A DNA stretch of 64,000 bases from Artocarpus heterophyllus. Lineage: Eukaryota > Streptophyta > Magnoliopsida > Rosales > Moraceae. The position numbers were made by a program, and so were the translations under genes. Under the pieces are notes generated by a model. That model was not told the origin of the DNA, did no database searches, and saw nothing but the letters and a program-made list of their open reading frames with translations. This document shows positions 12,801-24,767 of the stretch, in pieces. Every line of letters starts with the position of its first letter. Position 1 is the first letter of the stretch. The DNA lies in NCBI GenBank assembly GCA_025403435.1, contig CM046353.1:25952259-26016258 (forward strand). Direction: 5' to 3'.

Positions 12801-14517
12801 GGAAGACATCCTCGAACTCATCAACCACTGGAATCGCTACACTTCCACTCAAAGCATAGGGCTCACACTCTAGATTCGCAAGAAAAGCACAACAACCTAG
12901 ATTTCTTCGCCCTCCTAGACATGACTTCATGAGACGCTCACTCATTAACCAATCACCACCACCCTGGTAAGTGATCATCGTCCCCCTATCAGACACTAAG
13001 GTCACTTTTCTAAGTTGGCAGTCTACAACTGCATTATACCTGGACAACCTATGCATCCCTAGAATTACATCATATGAGCTCATGGGGAGTATAATCAAAT
13101 CACTTTTCAAAATCTCATCCCCAATCTTTATTTTACAAGATTTACATACATAATTCACACACACCCGCCCCAAGGGAGAAGTTATGACTAGGGGTTCATT
13201 AAACTCTTCTATATCTAATCCCAAGGCATGTACCAAAGAACTCGAAATGAGAGAATGAGAGGCACCTGTATCAAATAAAATGCAAGCTAAGGATTGAGAA
13301 ACTAAGACCGTACCATCGACAACCGTGTTACTAGTCTGAGAATCTAAACCTCCAGATGTCATTGCATGAACCTGCACCGGTGCCTTTCCTTTTCTTCTAC
13401 CAACATTGCTGGGTCCTGGATTATTTTGCCGAAACTACTGAGACGGAGATGACTGCACACTAGTTGCACTCGGCGCTCGATACTGAGGGACGCTACTCTG
13501 GAAATGCTGCGGCTGCTGCCCTCGGGCCGGATATGAAAACTATTGAGGGGAGAACTGAGGATAATGCAACTGCAGATACTGCTAAGGCAGAGGTAGGGTC
13601 TGAGGCTGAGACTGACGACTGGCATCTTCTCTGGTTTGAGATCCAAGACGGGCACTCCTGATCGGGCAATTCCTCTTGATGTGTCCTGGTTGCTGACAAA
13701 AATGACAATGAAAGCTGTAGGGATTGTTGCGCCCGCTACCAGATGAACTGCTGCTACCACTGTTCGTGCCACCCTGCTTGTTCTTTCCCGGAGTTGGACG
13801 ACTACTGGTGCTCTTCCTATCGCTCCTCTGTGATCCTCCTGAAGCCTTTGCTCGATCTTCACAATACTCTGCATAATCATTTTCCACTGATATTGCCGAC
13901 GACACAAGCTCTCCAAAACTCTTAAGTCGCAGAGCAACCACCTATCGACGAATAGAAGCCTTGAGCCCTTCCTAAAACTTAATGTACCTTTCGCTCTCCG
14001 ATGCCACTGCTGATGGAGCAAATCTGGCCAACTCATTAAATCTTGCCTCATATTCCCGAACTGACAAATCATCCTACTGCAACCTGTAGAACTCAGCTGC
14101 CTTCTGATCTCTATACCCCTGCGGAAAATACCGGTCATAGAACAGCTCCTCGAATCTGTCCCAACTGATATCGCCACCACGTTCCAAATGCTTAGCCTGT
14201 TTCCACCAAGTATTAGCACCACCCTCGAGCTTATATGCAGCAAATTCTACACAGTACTCATCAGGCACACCAAGGGTATCCAAATGCTTCACGATCGAAT
14301 CTAACCAGTATTCTGCCAACTACGGATCCCCATTACCATCAAAAGTCAAAATAGACGCACGCTAAAATTTCGTAAAATACATATGCCGACGACCAACATC
14401 AAAATCCTCCTGTTTAGCCCAAGCTACCATCTGCCAAAAGGCTACAAACATAGACCTCATCATGCCCTCATCATTTTTGAACTCGGCGTCAGCTGTCGAA
14501 CGACGTCTAGGTGCCAT
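9890..14517 (-). pseudogene. Tekay-like chromovirus gag-pol polyprotein, degenerate
   Basis: The likely start is the ATG at 14515-14517 (MAPRRRSTADAEF). Domains: retrotransposon gag (14320-13950); zinc knuckle CHFCQQPGHIKRNC near 13690; protease [11 protein letters not shown] near 13280; reverse transcriptase (12680-12240) with FIDDILV near 12265; RNase H (11900-11500) with VADALSRK; integrase with CTTCLQVK zinc residues, MDFLTGLP, SDRDTRLNAKYW and the catalytic glutamate in DGQSEW near 10670; then a chromodomain-like tail (YEEVPVQIIDRKVISLRRRE and DEATWELE, about 10090-9960). Chromodomains on Gypsy integrases are linked to targeting of methylated chromatin. At least ten in-frame TAG stops lie at glutamine positions (14362, 14320, 14074, 13972, 13942, 12285, 12200, 11900, 11648, 11330), plus a one-base insertion near 10980. 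The element is dead but structurally complete. Confidence 0.93.
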
Positions 14518-14600
14518 TCTCTCACTTCTGAAAACAAAGTTTGGACTGTCAGAGGTATTTCATTGTCATACTTATGTGTGCACAATTTTAAGGTTCATAA

Positions 14601-14618
14601 CCTTGAGCTATGATACCA
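14601..14618 (-). promoter_or_regulatory. Primer-binding site of the Tekay-like element
   Basis: The minus strand reads TGGTATCATAGCTCAAGG, an iMet-type primer site with one change in the core, three bases from the LTR end. Confidence 0.8.
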
Positions 14619-14621
14619 TTC

Positions 14622-16827
14622 TGTCACGCCCTGGAGTATGGAAGGTGATGTGGCAGATTATTTAAATTAATTAAAAGGAGAATTTAGTTAAAATCAAGAA
14701 TTTTATGGGTTAAATCAAATGTATAAAAATGCAAAAGTTTGAAACAGCATTGTATAAAAGAGTTCATCAACAGTAAGCAAGTGAAATCATTAAGCGAATA
14801 TTAAAAATAATAAAGAACTGCGAGTATGGGTCCCACTGACCCACAACTTGTACATACACATAATACTGACAATATAATAATACAACCACAGTCCAAGCAT
14901 AAAGAAAATTAAAAACATTACATGCCTTGATTAAATAATACAAATGATCTACTAATCCTTCTATTGCTCCTGAGTTCGGTCTGTTGAATCCTCTCTGAGC
15001 CTAAATGGGAATCCACCTAGAGGGGGAGGTTTAAAAATAAGGAAAATGTGAGCAAAAGGCTCAGTAGGACTATATTTTAATAAATCATTTAATGCAAAAG
15101 AAAATCTCATTATTCAAGGAATTATATAAAAGAAACATTGAATAAATAAATAAATTTAAATAAAACCGTTCTTACCAAAACAGTTTATTAGGTCGACCAG
15201 AAACATCATTTTCTTTTTCCTAGGCAAACCATAAGGATGTCATCACCGTAGTGGCCCAGCTGGGTTTCAGGACCTGCCCCTAAGGTCGATCGCTACACGA
15301 CCCGATCTCTGATATGGCATCATGCCTTTATATTTATTCTCATCATTATTCAAACCCATTTACCGAGTATTGTCATTTACATTTATTATGAAGTTCATTT
15401 CAATCTACGGTTTATCAAAATATAACCGATGAATTCATTTTCAATCAACCGTTGAAAACATTTTTATAGAAACTCTTTTCAAAGCCAAATCATTTTAAAA
15501 CTAGGCTACCAAAGAATGGGGTAGAAGTCCTACCTCGATACTTGTGCCGGTGCCCCACACCGTAATCCCGGTCCGCTATACGTTAGCTCCGCGGAACCAC
15601 GAACGATCCTAGATACACACTAAGTCGATCAATATCTAGTTTGAGACATTTCATGTTACTAAACCATTTCATGATGTCCTAGTGTGCCATTTGTATCTTT
15701 AAAATCATTTTACAAGATTGGAATTTCAATCGGGGTTCAAAACAGTGAAAACGGGTGAAAAAACACAAAATTTCCCATGCTCGGCTGACTTGCCGGACGC
15801 CCTGCTTCGGCCGACCAAATTGTGCAGTTCGGCCTGCCAGAAACCAGGTTCGGTCGGCTAGACATTTCCCAGGTTTGGCCTGCCGAACGGTGCAGTCCGG
15901 CCTGTCAATCCTTTGAATCCAGCCTGCCAAACACGTAGTTCGGCCTGCTGAACTAGAAAAACCCAGAAATTCCAGCCACGGGTTTTGGTTCTCCCAAAAT
16001 CCAAATCTTAATTTTAACCTATTTTTTCTCAAATCTCAGGCATGGAAAACACTCATAGGTGATAGAAAAACATAATAGAACACTTTTGAGCTCATTTAAA
16101 CAAGATTTAAACACAAACATCTCAAAAATCTGAAAATGAGGAAAAATGAGAAAAAATAAAAAATCTTGAATCTAATCAATTTTTCTCTAATTCAAGCTTA
16201 GATTCTAGTTGTTCTAAGTTCATTTAACTCAAACCAAGAGTTTTCTAAGCTCAAACAAACTTAGATTTCAAAATTTACAAAAATTAAAATTTTGTAAAAA
16301 GTTTAAAATTTTCAAAACTAACCTCGAATCGAAGCTTCAATCTATGTTCTTGGTTGTCAAATCTCATTCTAGAGTTTCCTTCTTGCGAACCCGAAGCTTG
16401 GATTCGAATTTGATTCAAAAATTTGAGAGAGAAATTGAGAGAGAAGAGAGAAACTGAGAGAGAAGGAGAGAGGGAGCCTCACAGGAGAGAGGAGGAGAGA
16501 GAAACTGAGAGCTGAGAGAGTGAGAGGAAGATAGTGAGAGAGGGAATAAATAGAGAGAAACGGTGGACGGTTTTACTGTGCTAAAACCATGTGCCACCCA
16601 CGGTTTTATAAAATGGAATATTTTCAACATTTTACAAACGGTTGTGTTTTAAAACTCAAAACAACATTTTAAAACAATAAGAAATCATTGGGATTTATTA
16701 AATTAACAAAACAACCTAAAATTTAAAATTTAACCAATTAATCAAATTAATGTTGAAACATTAATTATGGCATACTAATTCATCATTTTATATTACAATA
16801 ACATAAAATAAATTTTGGGGCGTTACA
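14622..16827 (-). mobile_element. Tekay-like Gypsy 5' LTR
   Basis: TGTCACGCCC...GGGGCGTTACA, 2.2 kb, colinear with 7678-9866. It repeats the GC-rich palindrome cluster and the GA tract. In the first 250 bp I see about twenty differences from its partner, so the insertion is not very recent; an alignment would be needed for an age. Confidence 0.92.
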
Positions 16828-16832
16828 CGAAA
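16828..16832. repeat. Target-site duplication of the Tekay-like element (right)
   Basis: CGAAA, matching CGAAC at 7673-7677 except for the last base. Beyond it the Angela LTR resumes with AGGCCCCATCGG, as in the uninterrupted copy at about 94. Confidence 0.8.
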
Positions 16833-18296
16833 AGGCCCCATCGGCAGGCCGAACACACAGATCGACGGGTCGAACTCCCGCGTAAATATCTCCACTAATC
16901 TTGTATTTTCCACCCGAGATTCTATAGGATAAAGTCTCAGTTTTAATTCAAATAACCCAATAGAGAAGTTATCTGATCAAAACAACTTTACCAAGATAAT
17001 CTCTAAGAAAATAAATAAATTCACAATGATTCTACAAGTTTATCGTGATCAAATTTATCCAATTAAATCAACCAATAAATAGACAAGAATTATTCGATCC
17101 CAATAATTTAACAAGTTTATTTAGAATTAATTTTATCATAAAATTAATTCAACCAATAAACAGACATGAATTATTTGATTTTTTCAAATTTTAAACCAAT
17201 TTGACAAATCCGACATAAGTCACCAATTATTGAAAAAGCACGTCGTATCATTACAGGATGTTGTGAGCTAGCAAAGGGGACCAAATGGACCTATATAGTT
17301 CAAGCTCTCGATAATTATGAAACCCAATATCCCAGATATACATTTCATAATTATCAACTCCAACGCTACTCCACTAAAAGCTTGGAGCTATACTCTCAAA
17401 CTACATAGAATTACGAAGCTCGTATAGCTAAGTCTCCATGACATATCATAGTGTATCGTATCCCCATATGATAATCCATAATCGGCTTAAGGACAAGTTT
17501 TGTCTTACCTTTTCGATTATTTTTATCTTACGTTCCATTATCTCACCATTAGAAAACTTAACATCCAAAGACAGTATACCATTCGGTTACACCTATGTAT
17601 CCAAATGGTTGAGCGCTCCAGTTTTTCAATTACAGGACACGCATATAAGAGGATATCATTACTCCTAAAGAGGAGTTATGGATTCAATATCTATAAATAA
17701 CAAGTCTACGCCATCAAGAGTCATGCCTCCAATGTACCGGCATGCATACCACTATTAAGATGTAAGTACACCAAAAGGCATAAGTCAAGACAACGGGCCC
17801 ACTATTCATTTCAGGATTAAGACACAACATAAATGATTGTCTAAAGTGAATCAATTTGTCGAGACAGAATTATTAATCCAAATCAGTTCACTTTAAGTCC
17901 CGATCCAACACATTGTCACCTATGACAACATGCTTATGTTTCTATTCACGGAGTCCACCTCCGATGGTCAAGACGAACCATCTCCCAAAAGGGATATTGA
18001 CAACACAACAATCTTTGCATGAATAAAGCGCCCAACTTTGTTCCCTCGATTGCGGATCTTATATTTTAGACCATCACCTTAAGAATCATGTCTTCTGCAT
18101 AATCTGTTCATCATATGCCCAATTCTTAAGGTTTAGACTGACAATCTCAGACTATTGTTTGATTAACATACATTCAACAAATATGAAAGTAAAGAGGACA
18201 AGATTTGGTTTATAAATAATGAATAAATTCTTTATTGATAAAAATATCTCCAAAAACTTATTACATTTTTACTCCTTAGGGCGTACATGTCCAACA
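16833..18296 (-). mobile_element. Angela-like Copia 5' LTR, outer part
   Basis: Continues the LTR interrupted at 7677 and is colinear with 94-1561 and 56835-58309. It ends ...GTACATGTCCAACA, the outer border of the Angela element. Directly beyond is the gag of the element it entered. Together the two pieces give about 2018 bp, matching the 2037-bp solo copy. Confidence 0.9.
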
Positions 18297-19559
18297 AAAT
18301 CATATTAGCCATCTGTCCAATCTGCATTTCTAGATTTTTGATGAATGCCTCTTGATTCTGGAGTCTTGCATCTGTACTCTTCATGAAATCTTGAGTGGAA
18401 GTAGCCAGCTTAGCAACAATATCTTCTAGATTCAGCTTTTTCTCCTCCTGTTGCTTGAATGCTAGTGGTGGTCTCATCGCATTTTGATTGCCCCATGAAA
18501 AATTAGGATGATTCTACCACCCCGGGTTGTAAGTGTTGGAATAGGGATTATTTTGTGACCTGTTAAAATTTCTAACAAAATTAGCATTTTCAAAAGGTTG
18601 AGCAAAATTATTACCTACCTGGCATTCATTGTTGGCATGTCCTCCACCACAAAATTCACATATTGCACACTGAATTTTCATAGCTAAAGCACTCATATGG
18701 TCTATCTTTCTATTAAGCGCTTCAAACTGAGCTATGAGGGCAGAAAGGGCATCTACTTCATGAACTCCCATAGTTCTCCTTGTTTGTCGCCTTTCAGTAG
18801 GCCACTGATAGTTATTAGATGCCATCTCTTCAATCAAATCAAAAGCCTCTTCAGGTCTTTTATTGTTTAATGTTCCACTTGTAGCTGCATCAATGGTAGA
18901 GCTGAGACTAGCACTAGACCCGTTATAAAAAGTTTGTACTTGCATCCAAACTGGGAGTCCATGATGTCGGCATCTCCTTAACAGCTCTTTAAATCTTTCC
19001 GAAGCTTCATATAGTGACTCATTGTCCATCTGCAAGAAATTAGTAATATCATTGTGCATTTTTGCAGATTTTGCTAGAAGGAAAAACTTACCAAGGAATT
19101 TCTAGGCCATAGTATCCCAGGTGGTGATTGATCCTACAGGAAGAGATGTAAGCCAACTCTTGGCCTTATCCCTCAGGGGGCATGGGAACAATCTCAACCT
19201 AATTGCATCGTCAGACACTCCATTGAATTTGATAGTGTCACAGATTTCAAGAAAAGCATCAATGTGGGTGTTTGGATCATCACAAGGCAGCCCACTAAAT
19301 TGCACTGATTGTTGAATCACTTGGATGAGGGATGGTTTGATCTCAAAGTTGTTTGCATGAATAGCTGGCCTCCTAATGCTCGAGGTGGCACCTTGAACAG
19401 TTGGTGCTGCATAATCTTTTAAGAGTCGATGAGGATTTTCAGCTTCTCCTGCATCTGCCATTTTCTTAATGCGCTCTCTCTGTTCTCTCAACAATCTTTG
19501 AAAGTACGTTTGATTTTTGGATCAAACTGAACAAATTCACCTTGTTTAGTTCTTCTCAT
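18297..19559 (-). pseudogene. Athila/Tat-type Gypsy gag, truncated by the Angela insertion
   Basis: The likely start is the ATG at 19557-19559 (MRRTKQGEFVQFDP). The gag core is well preserved: NFEIKPSLIQVIQQSVQF, then ICDTIKFNGVSDDAIRLRLF and LYEASERFKELLRRC, then ATSGTLNNKRPEEAFDLIEE. A CCHC-like segment CEFCGGGHANNEC lies near 18640 and a coiled-coil-like stretch near 18400. Defects are a one-base shift near 19500 and a TAG at 19102-19104 where glutamine is usual. The frame runs directly into the Angela LTR at 18296, so the rest of gag, all of pol and the other LTR should lie left of the window. I cannot separate Athila from Tat on gag alone. Confidence 0.88.
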
Positions 19560-19661
19560 ACACCGAAGCACTCCCTAAAACAAAATAGAAAAAAATTAAA
19601 TGAAAACTAGATTAAATCAAGAATTTTCCAATATTAATATTAATTAGTATTAGATAAACAG

Positions 19662-19679
19662 TCCCCGACAACGGCACCA
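19662..19679 (-). promoter_or_regulatory. tRNA-Asp-type primer-binding site
   Basis: The minus strand reads TGGTGCCGTTGTCGGGGA, two differences from the TGGCGCCGTTGCCGGGGA typical of Athila/Tat elements. It lies six bases from the LTR end at 19686. Confidence 0.85.
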
Positions 19680-19685
19680 AAAACT

Positions 19686-20950
19686 TGTTTGGTAAAATTC
19701 ACTAACGCAAGTGCACGTTATCGATCAAGTAATAAAATAGTGAGTAAGAGTATCATCTCACAGGGACTGTTGTATAATAACCTAATTAAGTACTAAAGTT
19801 AGATCAACCCTAGAGTTTATCTAGCCGATCAAATGAAGTTGAGATTTAATTAAAAAAAATACTCAAATTAAGTATTAAATTAAGAAGAATAATTGCAATT
19901 AAATTTAAGAGATACTTTAATAAGACAAGGCATTAAGGCATCTGATTTCACCATAATCACTAGATATGAATTTCATAAAATTATGCAACCCAATTAACAA
20001 TACACATGTGATGACGAAAATTCCCAAATTATTTACTATCCTATTTCTAGGTATGGCAAATCTACTCAATTTATTAACTCACTATATCTCTATGTAAATT
20101 TAAATAAATCTGAGTGTATTAAGATTCATGAATTTTCTAGTTAAGGCCACACAAATAATATGGTATATCTCTATCTATATTTACTTCATGGTTATATGTT
20201 ATATGAAGTATTTGCATAATTCTCCCTTCTTAGTTTTGAACATGCACATCAGATCATTTAAATGGTAGCTAATCATTCAAAAGCATTAAGCATAATAACA
20301 AATAACTCACATGAATAAAATCAATTATGGTGCATAGATAAATATGAAATTCACATCGTCATGATTAGGCTACATCATAGCCCTAACTAAGAAAATTAGA
20401 ACATAATTGAAAATTTCAATTGAATTAATCATAAGGGGTTCAGAAAACAAGAAATTCTGTCACCAATTTCTAATCTCTTACTCCCGATAACTTGAAAGCT
20501 CTCCAGAAAATTTCAACGATGTTCTCCAAATAAAACCCTAGATGATTTTGATAGATACATCATGATCTATTTATACTTCTTAAATACCCTCCAAATCCCA
20601 AATTACACGTTGGACAGCACTCAGACCCCAATTCTCCTCTTAGTGTCGTGGCGCTCCTATTCTAGCGTCGCGGCCCTCCTTCACTGCAATGCCACAGAGC
20701 CCGTATTCCAGCGCCATGGCGCTCTTCCTCTGTGTTGCAAGCGGCTAGCTTTCTCCTTGCAATTTCCTCTACTTTCTTCCCACTTCCTCACTTGAGATTA
20801 TATTTTACTTAAATTTCTTCTCTTTTCCTTTAATTCTACAAATTTAGCAACAAACCTTCATAAATTCAGGGCTTTCAAGTGATTTTTCTCAAGAATATAC
20901 ATTATTTATTAATCAAAGTGATTAAATAACTCTATAAACTAGAGTTATCA
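19686..20950 (-). mobile_element. Athila/Tat-type 5' LTR
   Basis: On the minus strand it starts TGATAACTCTAG at 20950 and ends ...TTACCAAACA at 19686, 1265 bp. A TATA box (GTATAAATAG, plus 20567-20576) gives minus-strand transcription. At 20640-20740 is a set of near-palindromic GC boxes, for example AGCGTCGCGGC and CCAGCGCCATGGCGCT. The ORF at 20562-20795 lies over these and is not credible. The outer border abuts a plus-strand Copia pol. Confidence 0.88.
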
Positions 20951-22556
20951 GTGGTTTATCTACAAGAGTCAAAAATTGACTTAGAAATCGATAATGATTC
21001 GATTTCAAGTCCAGTTTCATTTTCATAAGCCATGGAAAGTATTGATTCTGACAAGTGGCTTAATGCTATAAAGGATGAGTTAAAATCTATGGATCAAAAT
21101 CAAGTTTGGGACCTTGTTGAATTGCCTCAAGGTTGCAAAAGAGTAGAGTGATGGGTCTTTAAGACCAAGCACGACTCTAAAGGCAATATTGAACGGTACA
21201 AGGCTAGACTTATTGCCAAAGCTTTTACTCAGAAAGAAGGCATTGACTACAAAAAGACCTTTTCACTGGTCTCTAAGAAATATTCACTCAGAAGAATTAT
21301 GGCATGGGTGGCTCATTTTGATTTAGAGTTACACCAAATGGATGTGAAAACTGCCTTTCTCAATGGAAATTTAGAGAAAGAAGTCTATATGGACCAACCT
21401 GAAGGCTTTTCAAGTGAAGGAAAGGAACACATGGTGTGTAACTTAAAGAAATCAATATATAGACTTAAACAAGCTTCCTGACAATGGTATCTTAAGTTTA
21501 ATGATATCATTACTTCTTTTGGATTTAAAGAAATCGGTGTATATATATGAAGGTCAATGGGAGCAAGTTTATTTTCTTAGTCCTATATATTGATGATATT
21601 TTACTTGCTGCTAATAATCTTGGTTTATTACATAAAACTAAGAAATTCCTCTCTAAGAACTTTGAAATGAAAGGCATGGGTGAGGCAACTTATGTGATAG
21701 GAATTGAAAATTTTGTGATAAATCACAAGGATTGTTAGGGTTGTCTTTAAAGGTTATATTAACAAAGTTTTAGAGAAATTTAAGATGGACAAATGCTCAG
21801 CATGTATAGTTCCAATTCAGAAGGGGGACAAATTTAGTCATATGCAATATCCAAAGAATGAATTAGAATGAGCACAAATGAAAAACATTCCTTATGTATC
21901 TGTCGTTGGTAGCTTGTTGTATGCACAAATTTGCACCAGACCTGACATTAGTTTTGCTGTTGGAATGTTTGGAAAATATCAAAGTAATCCAAGAATAGAT
22001 CATTGGAAAGCTGCAAAGAGGGTTCTCAGGTATTTGCAAGGAACAAAGAACCATATGCTCACTTATAAAAGATGTGATCATCTTGAAGTGATTGGTTACT
22101 GATATTCAGACTTTGCCGGATGTGCTGACAATAGAAAATCTACATTCTATTCCTTTTGGCCAAAGGAGCAATTTCATGGAAGAGTGCGAAGCAGTCCGTC
22201 ATTGTTGCATCCACTATGGAGGCCGAGTTTGTGACATGTTTTGAGACCACAAGTCATGGTTTGTGGTTGCGGAATTTTATTTCGGGACTTGGAATTGTCA
22301 AAAGTATAGCTAGGCCACTGAAAATTTATTGCGATAATGCTGCAACAGTCTTCTTTGCTAAGAATGACAAGTATTCTGATGGCGTGAAATGTATGAATAT
22401 TAAGTACTTAGTCGTTAAGTAAGAAGTTTAGGAACGTAAAGTGTCAATTGAACAAATTAGCATCAATCTTATGATTGCAGATCCTTTAACAAAAGGATTG
22501 CCATCCAAAACATTTATTGAACATGTTGAACATATGGGTGTTATTAGACGTCATTA
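20951..22556 (+). pseudogene. Copia pol remnant (reverse transcriptase and RNase H)
   Basis: Begins inside a Copia RT domain (AMESIDSDKWLNAIKDELKS near 21030), with KARLIAKAFTQKEGIDY, QMDVKTAFLNGN, YIDDILLAANN (active site near 21590), then RNase H-type YLQGTKNH, DFAGCADNRKST, GAISWKSAKQ, STMEAEF and the end ADPLTKGLPS near 22480. Stops and frameshifts occur near 21027, 21150, 21480, 21550, 21738 and 22102. The 5' part (LTR, gag, integrase) is missing because the Athila/Tat element sits at its left edge; it should reappear left of the window if it survives. Confidence 0.88.
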
Positions 22557-22937
22557 ATGGTTATGTATTATGTTCTATTTTAATGATATGACACTTTGAG
22601 CTCACTTATTATGTTCCCTATATATCCTGTTTTCTATTTTGTATACATGATTGTTATAGATTAATATTTGATAGGATTGTCTCAGCGAATACATTAAAGT
22701 AGACTATTATTATACCTCTCAATTATGAATCATGTTAAATAGATGTCTAATGTTGTAGTACATAGAAGGGACTACACTAAATTAGTGATGTACAAGCGCC
22801 ATGACTCACTTTAGATTTTCTGTTTAATTATGACGTATAGTGCTAGCCAATTTTAAGAAGATTTAGCATAATATTGTTGTACACAATATAGCCTTATTAA
22901 ACTAATAAAGGAATATTATATGGGCCAAGTGGGAGAA
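22557..22937 (+). other. Copia 3' non-coding spacer and polypurine tract
   Basis: AT-rich, with no ORF of note. It ends with AAGTGGGAGAA (22928-22937), the plus-strand polypurine tract adjoining the LTR start TGTTAGAATTATAG. Confidence 0.7.
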
Positions 22938-23402
22938 TGTTAGAATTATAGCCCATATAATTAATTAAAGGTCTATAAAATTTATCAGATTTATCATTTA
23001 TTTATTTAGTTTAATAATTATTTAAATGCTAAAATTCTATTGGCTATCAGGGGTTACAACTCTTATTAAACGATGTGTCTATATCTAAAAGGATGTATGC
23101 TTTGATGGAAAGGCACCTATTGAGGGTCTATAAATAAGAGTCTAGTCCTCTCTCCACCCAATCAATTATATTCTTTCTCTCCATCAAAAAAAGTACGTTA
23201 AAGTAATAACTGTATGTTTAGAGAGAGAAACTAGGTTCTTCTTCTTTGTTGATTTTTGTTCAAAGGGTTCTTTGCAAATTGAAGCCATGAATTAAGGTAC
23301 ACTCTAAATCTTCTTCTGTGAAAATTAATGAGTTTTAAGATTTCTGGGAATCATAGATATTAAAGTTTTACATAAAATACTAAAATTATGGGGTAGTACC
23401 CA
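22938..23402 (+). mobile_element. Copia 3' LTR (of the remnant at 20951)
   Basis: Starts TGTTAGAATTATAGCCC after the polypurine tract and holds a plus-strand TATA box CTATAAATAAG at 23128-23138. The right border is uncertain; I place it at ...GTACCCA (23402) because receptor-kinase sequence begins almost at once. Confidence 0.65.
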
Positions 23403-23406
23403 ATAA

Positions 23407-23571
23407 TTAGTTGGTTCTCTGTCTCTGTCCATGAATACCAACATCCACGGAAATATTTTTGATGTGTTCTAGCTCCTTGGTGACATCACGTATATTCATT
23501 CTTTCCTTCGGTGAGTCATTTGAACAAGCAAGTCCAATCTTGAGGGCCGACCGGCCTTCAAGGAAAATGAT
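23407..23571 (-). pseudogene. LRR receptor-kinase fragment, C-terminal end
   Basis: On the minus strand this reads FLEGRSALKIGLACSNDSPK, then ERMNIRDVTKELEHIK and a tail ending at TAA (23407-23409). It is the last kinase subdomain of plant subfamily XII-type LRR receptor kinases (FLS2/EFR/Xa21 group). The frame breaks upstream at about 23571, where a decayed LTR begins; the preceding kinase piece resumes at 24768. The ectodomain and N-lobe are absent, so this is a gene relic. Confidence 0.8.
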
Positions 23572-24767
23572 CGTTCTTCACCCATTTTCATTGCTTTAAA
23601 CCTAGATTGAAACCCTAACCTTATGATATGATTTTATGAACCAAAATGGCACACTAAGACACCATCAGGTAGCATAGTAACGTAGAAGTGCTTTAAGTTA
23701 GATATTGATGAATCTAGTTTGTGTTTAAGGTTGTTCGTGGTTCCATGGAGCTAACGTATAACGGATCGAGACAATGGTGCTGAGTGTGGTGCTAGATATT
23801 AAGGTAGGACTTCTACCCCTTTTTTTGGTAGCCTAGTTTTTAATAATTTTGACCATTAAGATTCCCTCAAAATGTTTTCAATGAATGACAAAACATTTTA
23901 AAAAGGGGGGGCCTTTGGCCATGAAATTATTTCTTTCAATTTGATTTTTAAGGAATGATTAAAATGAATTTCTTAGTATATTTTCATTACTTGCTTAATA
24001 ATGAATGTTCATAATAAATCAAATAATAAATGTAATTAAGAATACTTGGTAACATGGGATTTAAATAATAATAAATACACAAAAGAACAAGATGCCTTTC
24101 ACAGATGACTAATGGATCAATGATAAGAATAAATTTTATAAGTCTATTTATGGTATTTATAATTCTTATGTTATAACGGATCTAACCTTGATTTAATGTT
24201 TTCAAAGCTTAACCCTATATTAGATTTGGACGAAAAAAGAGCAAGATGGTAAGTATGAGTTTAACAAATTTCAATTTATTATTTTTATAACTCTCGTCTA
24301 TAGTAGAATATTATATTTAATTAAATGTTCTTCGAACCTTTAGTGCTACTGGGCAATCCGCTCATATTTTCTTTATCTATTTTTAAAACCTTTCCTCTAG
24401 GTGGATTGCAGCTTAGGATCGACAAGGAGGCAACCGGGCAACAAGTGAGTCATAAGAATACTATTTTAGGTTATTACTTCATTTAATTCAAGGCATATAT
24501 TATTTTAATATCTATCTCTTGTATTGGGCTGTGATTGTAGTATTTTATTGTCGATATCATATGTGTGTACTAATGTGGGTCTGGTGGGGCTCGGCTTGTG
24601 TTTAATTATCTTCAATATTTTATTTTATGTTTTCTTGTTTTAAAATAACGATGAATGTTTTAGAATGTTTTTAAAATTATCACAATTTTCAAAATAACCC
24701 AAGTCATTTAATTGGTGATTTTAATAAAAATCTAGTTTAATTAACTTAATTAATTCATTTTCATAGA
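23572..24767 (+). mobile_element. Decayed Tekay-like LTR fragment
   Basis: Several stretches match the complementary strand of the Tekay-like LTR at 7678-9866: the segment around 23590-23830 (GGCACACTAAGACA, TTCGTGGTTCCATGGAGC, GTAGGACTTCTACCCC), the CCTCTAGGTGGATT block near 24395 and the GTGTACTAATGTGGGTC block near 24565. It begins within the LTR, so it is truncated as well as diverged, and lies in the opposite orientation to the complete element. It splits the receptor-kinase fragment. No clear target duplication was found. Confidence 0.7.
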
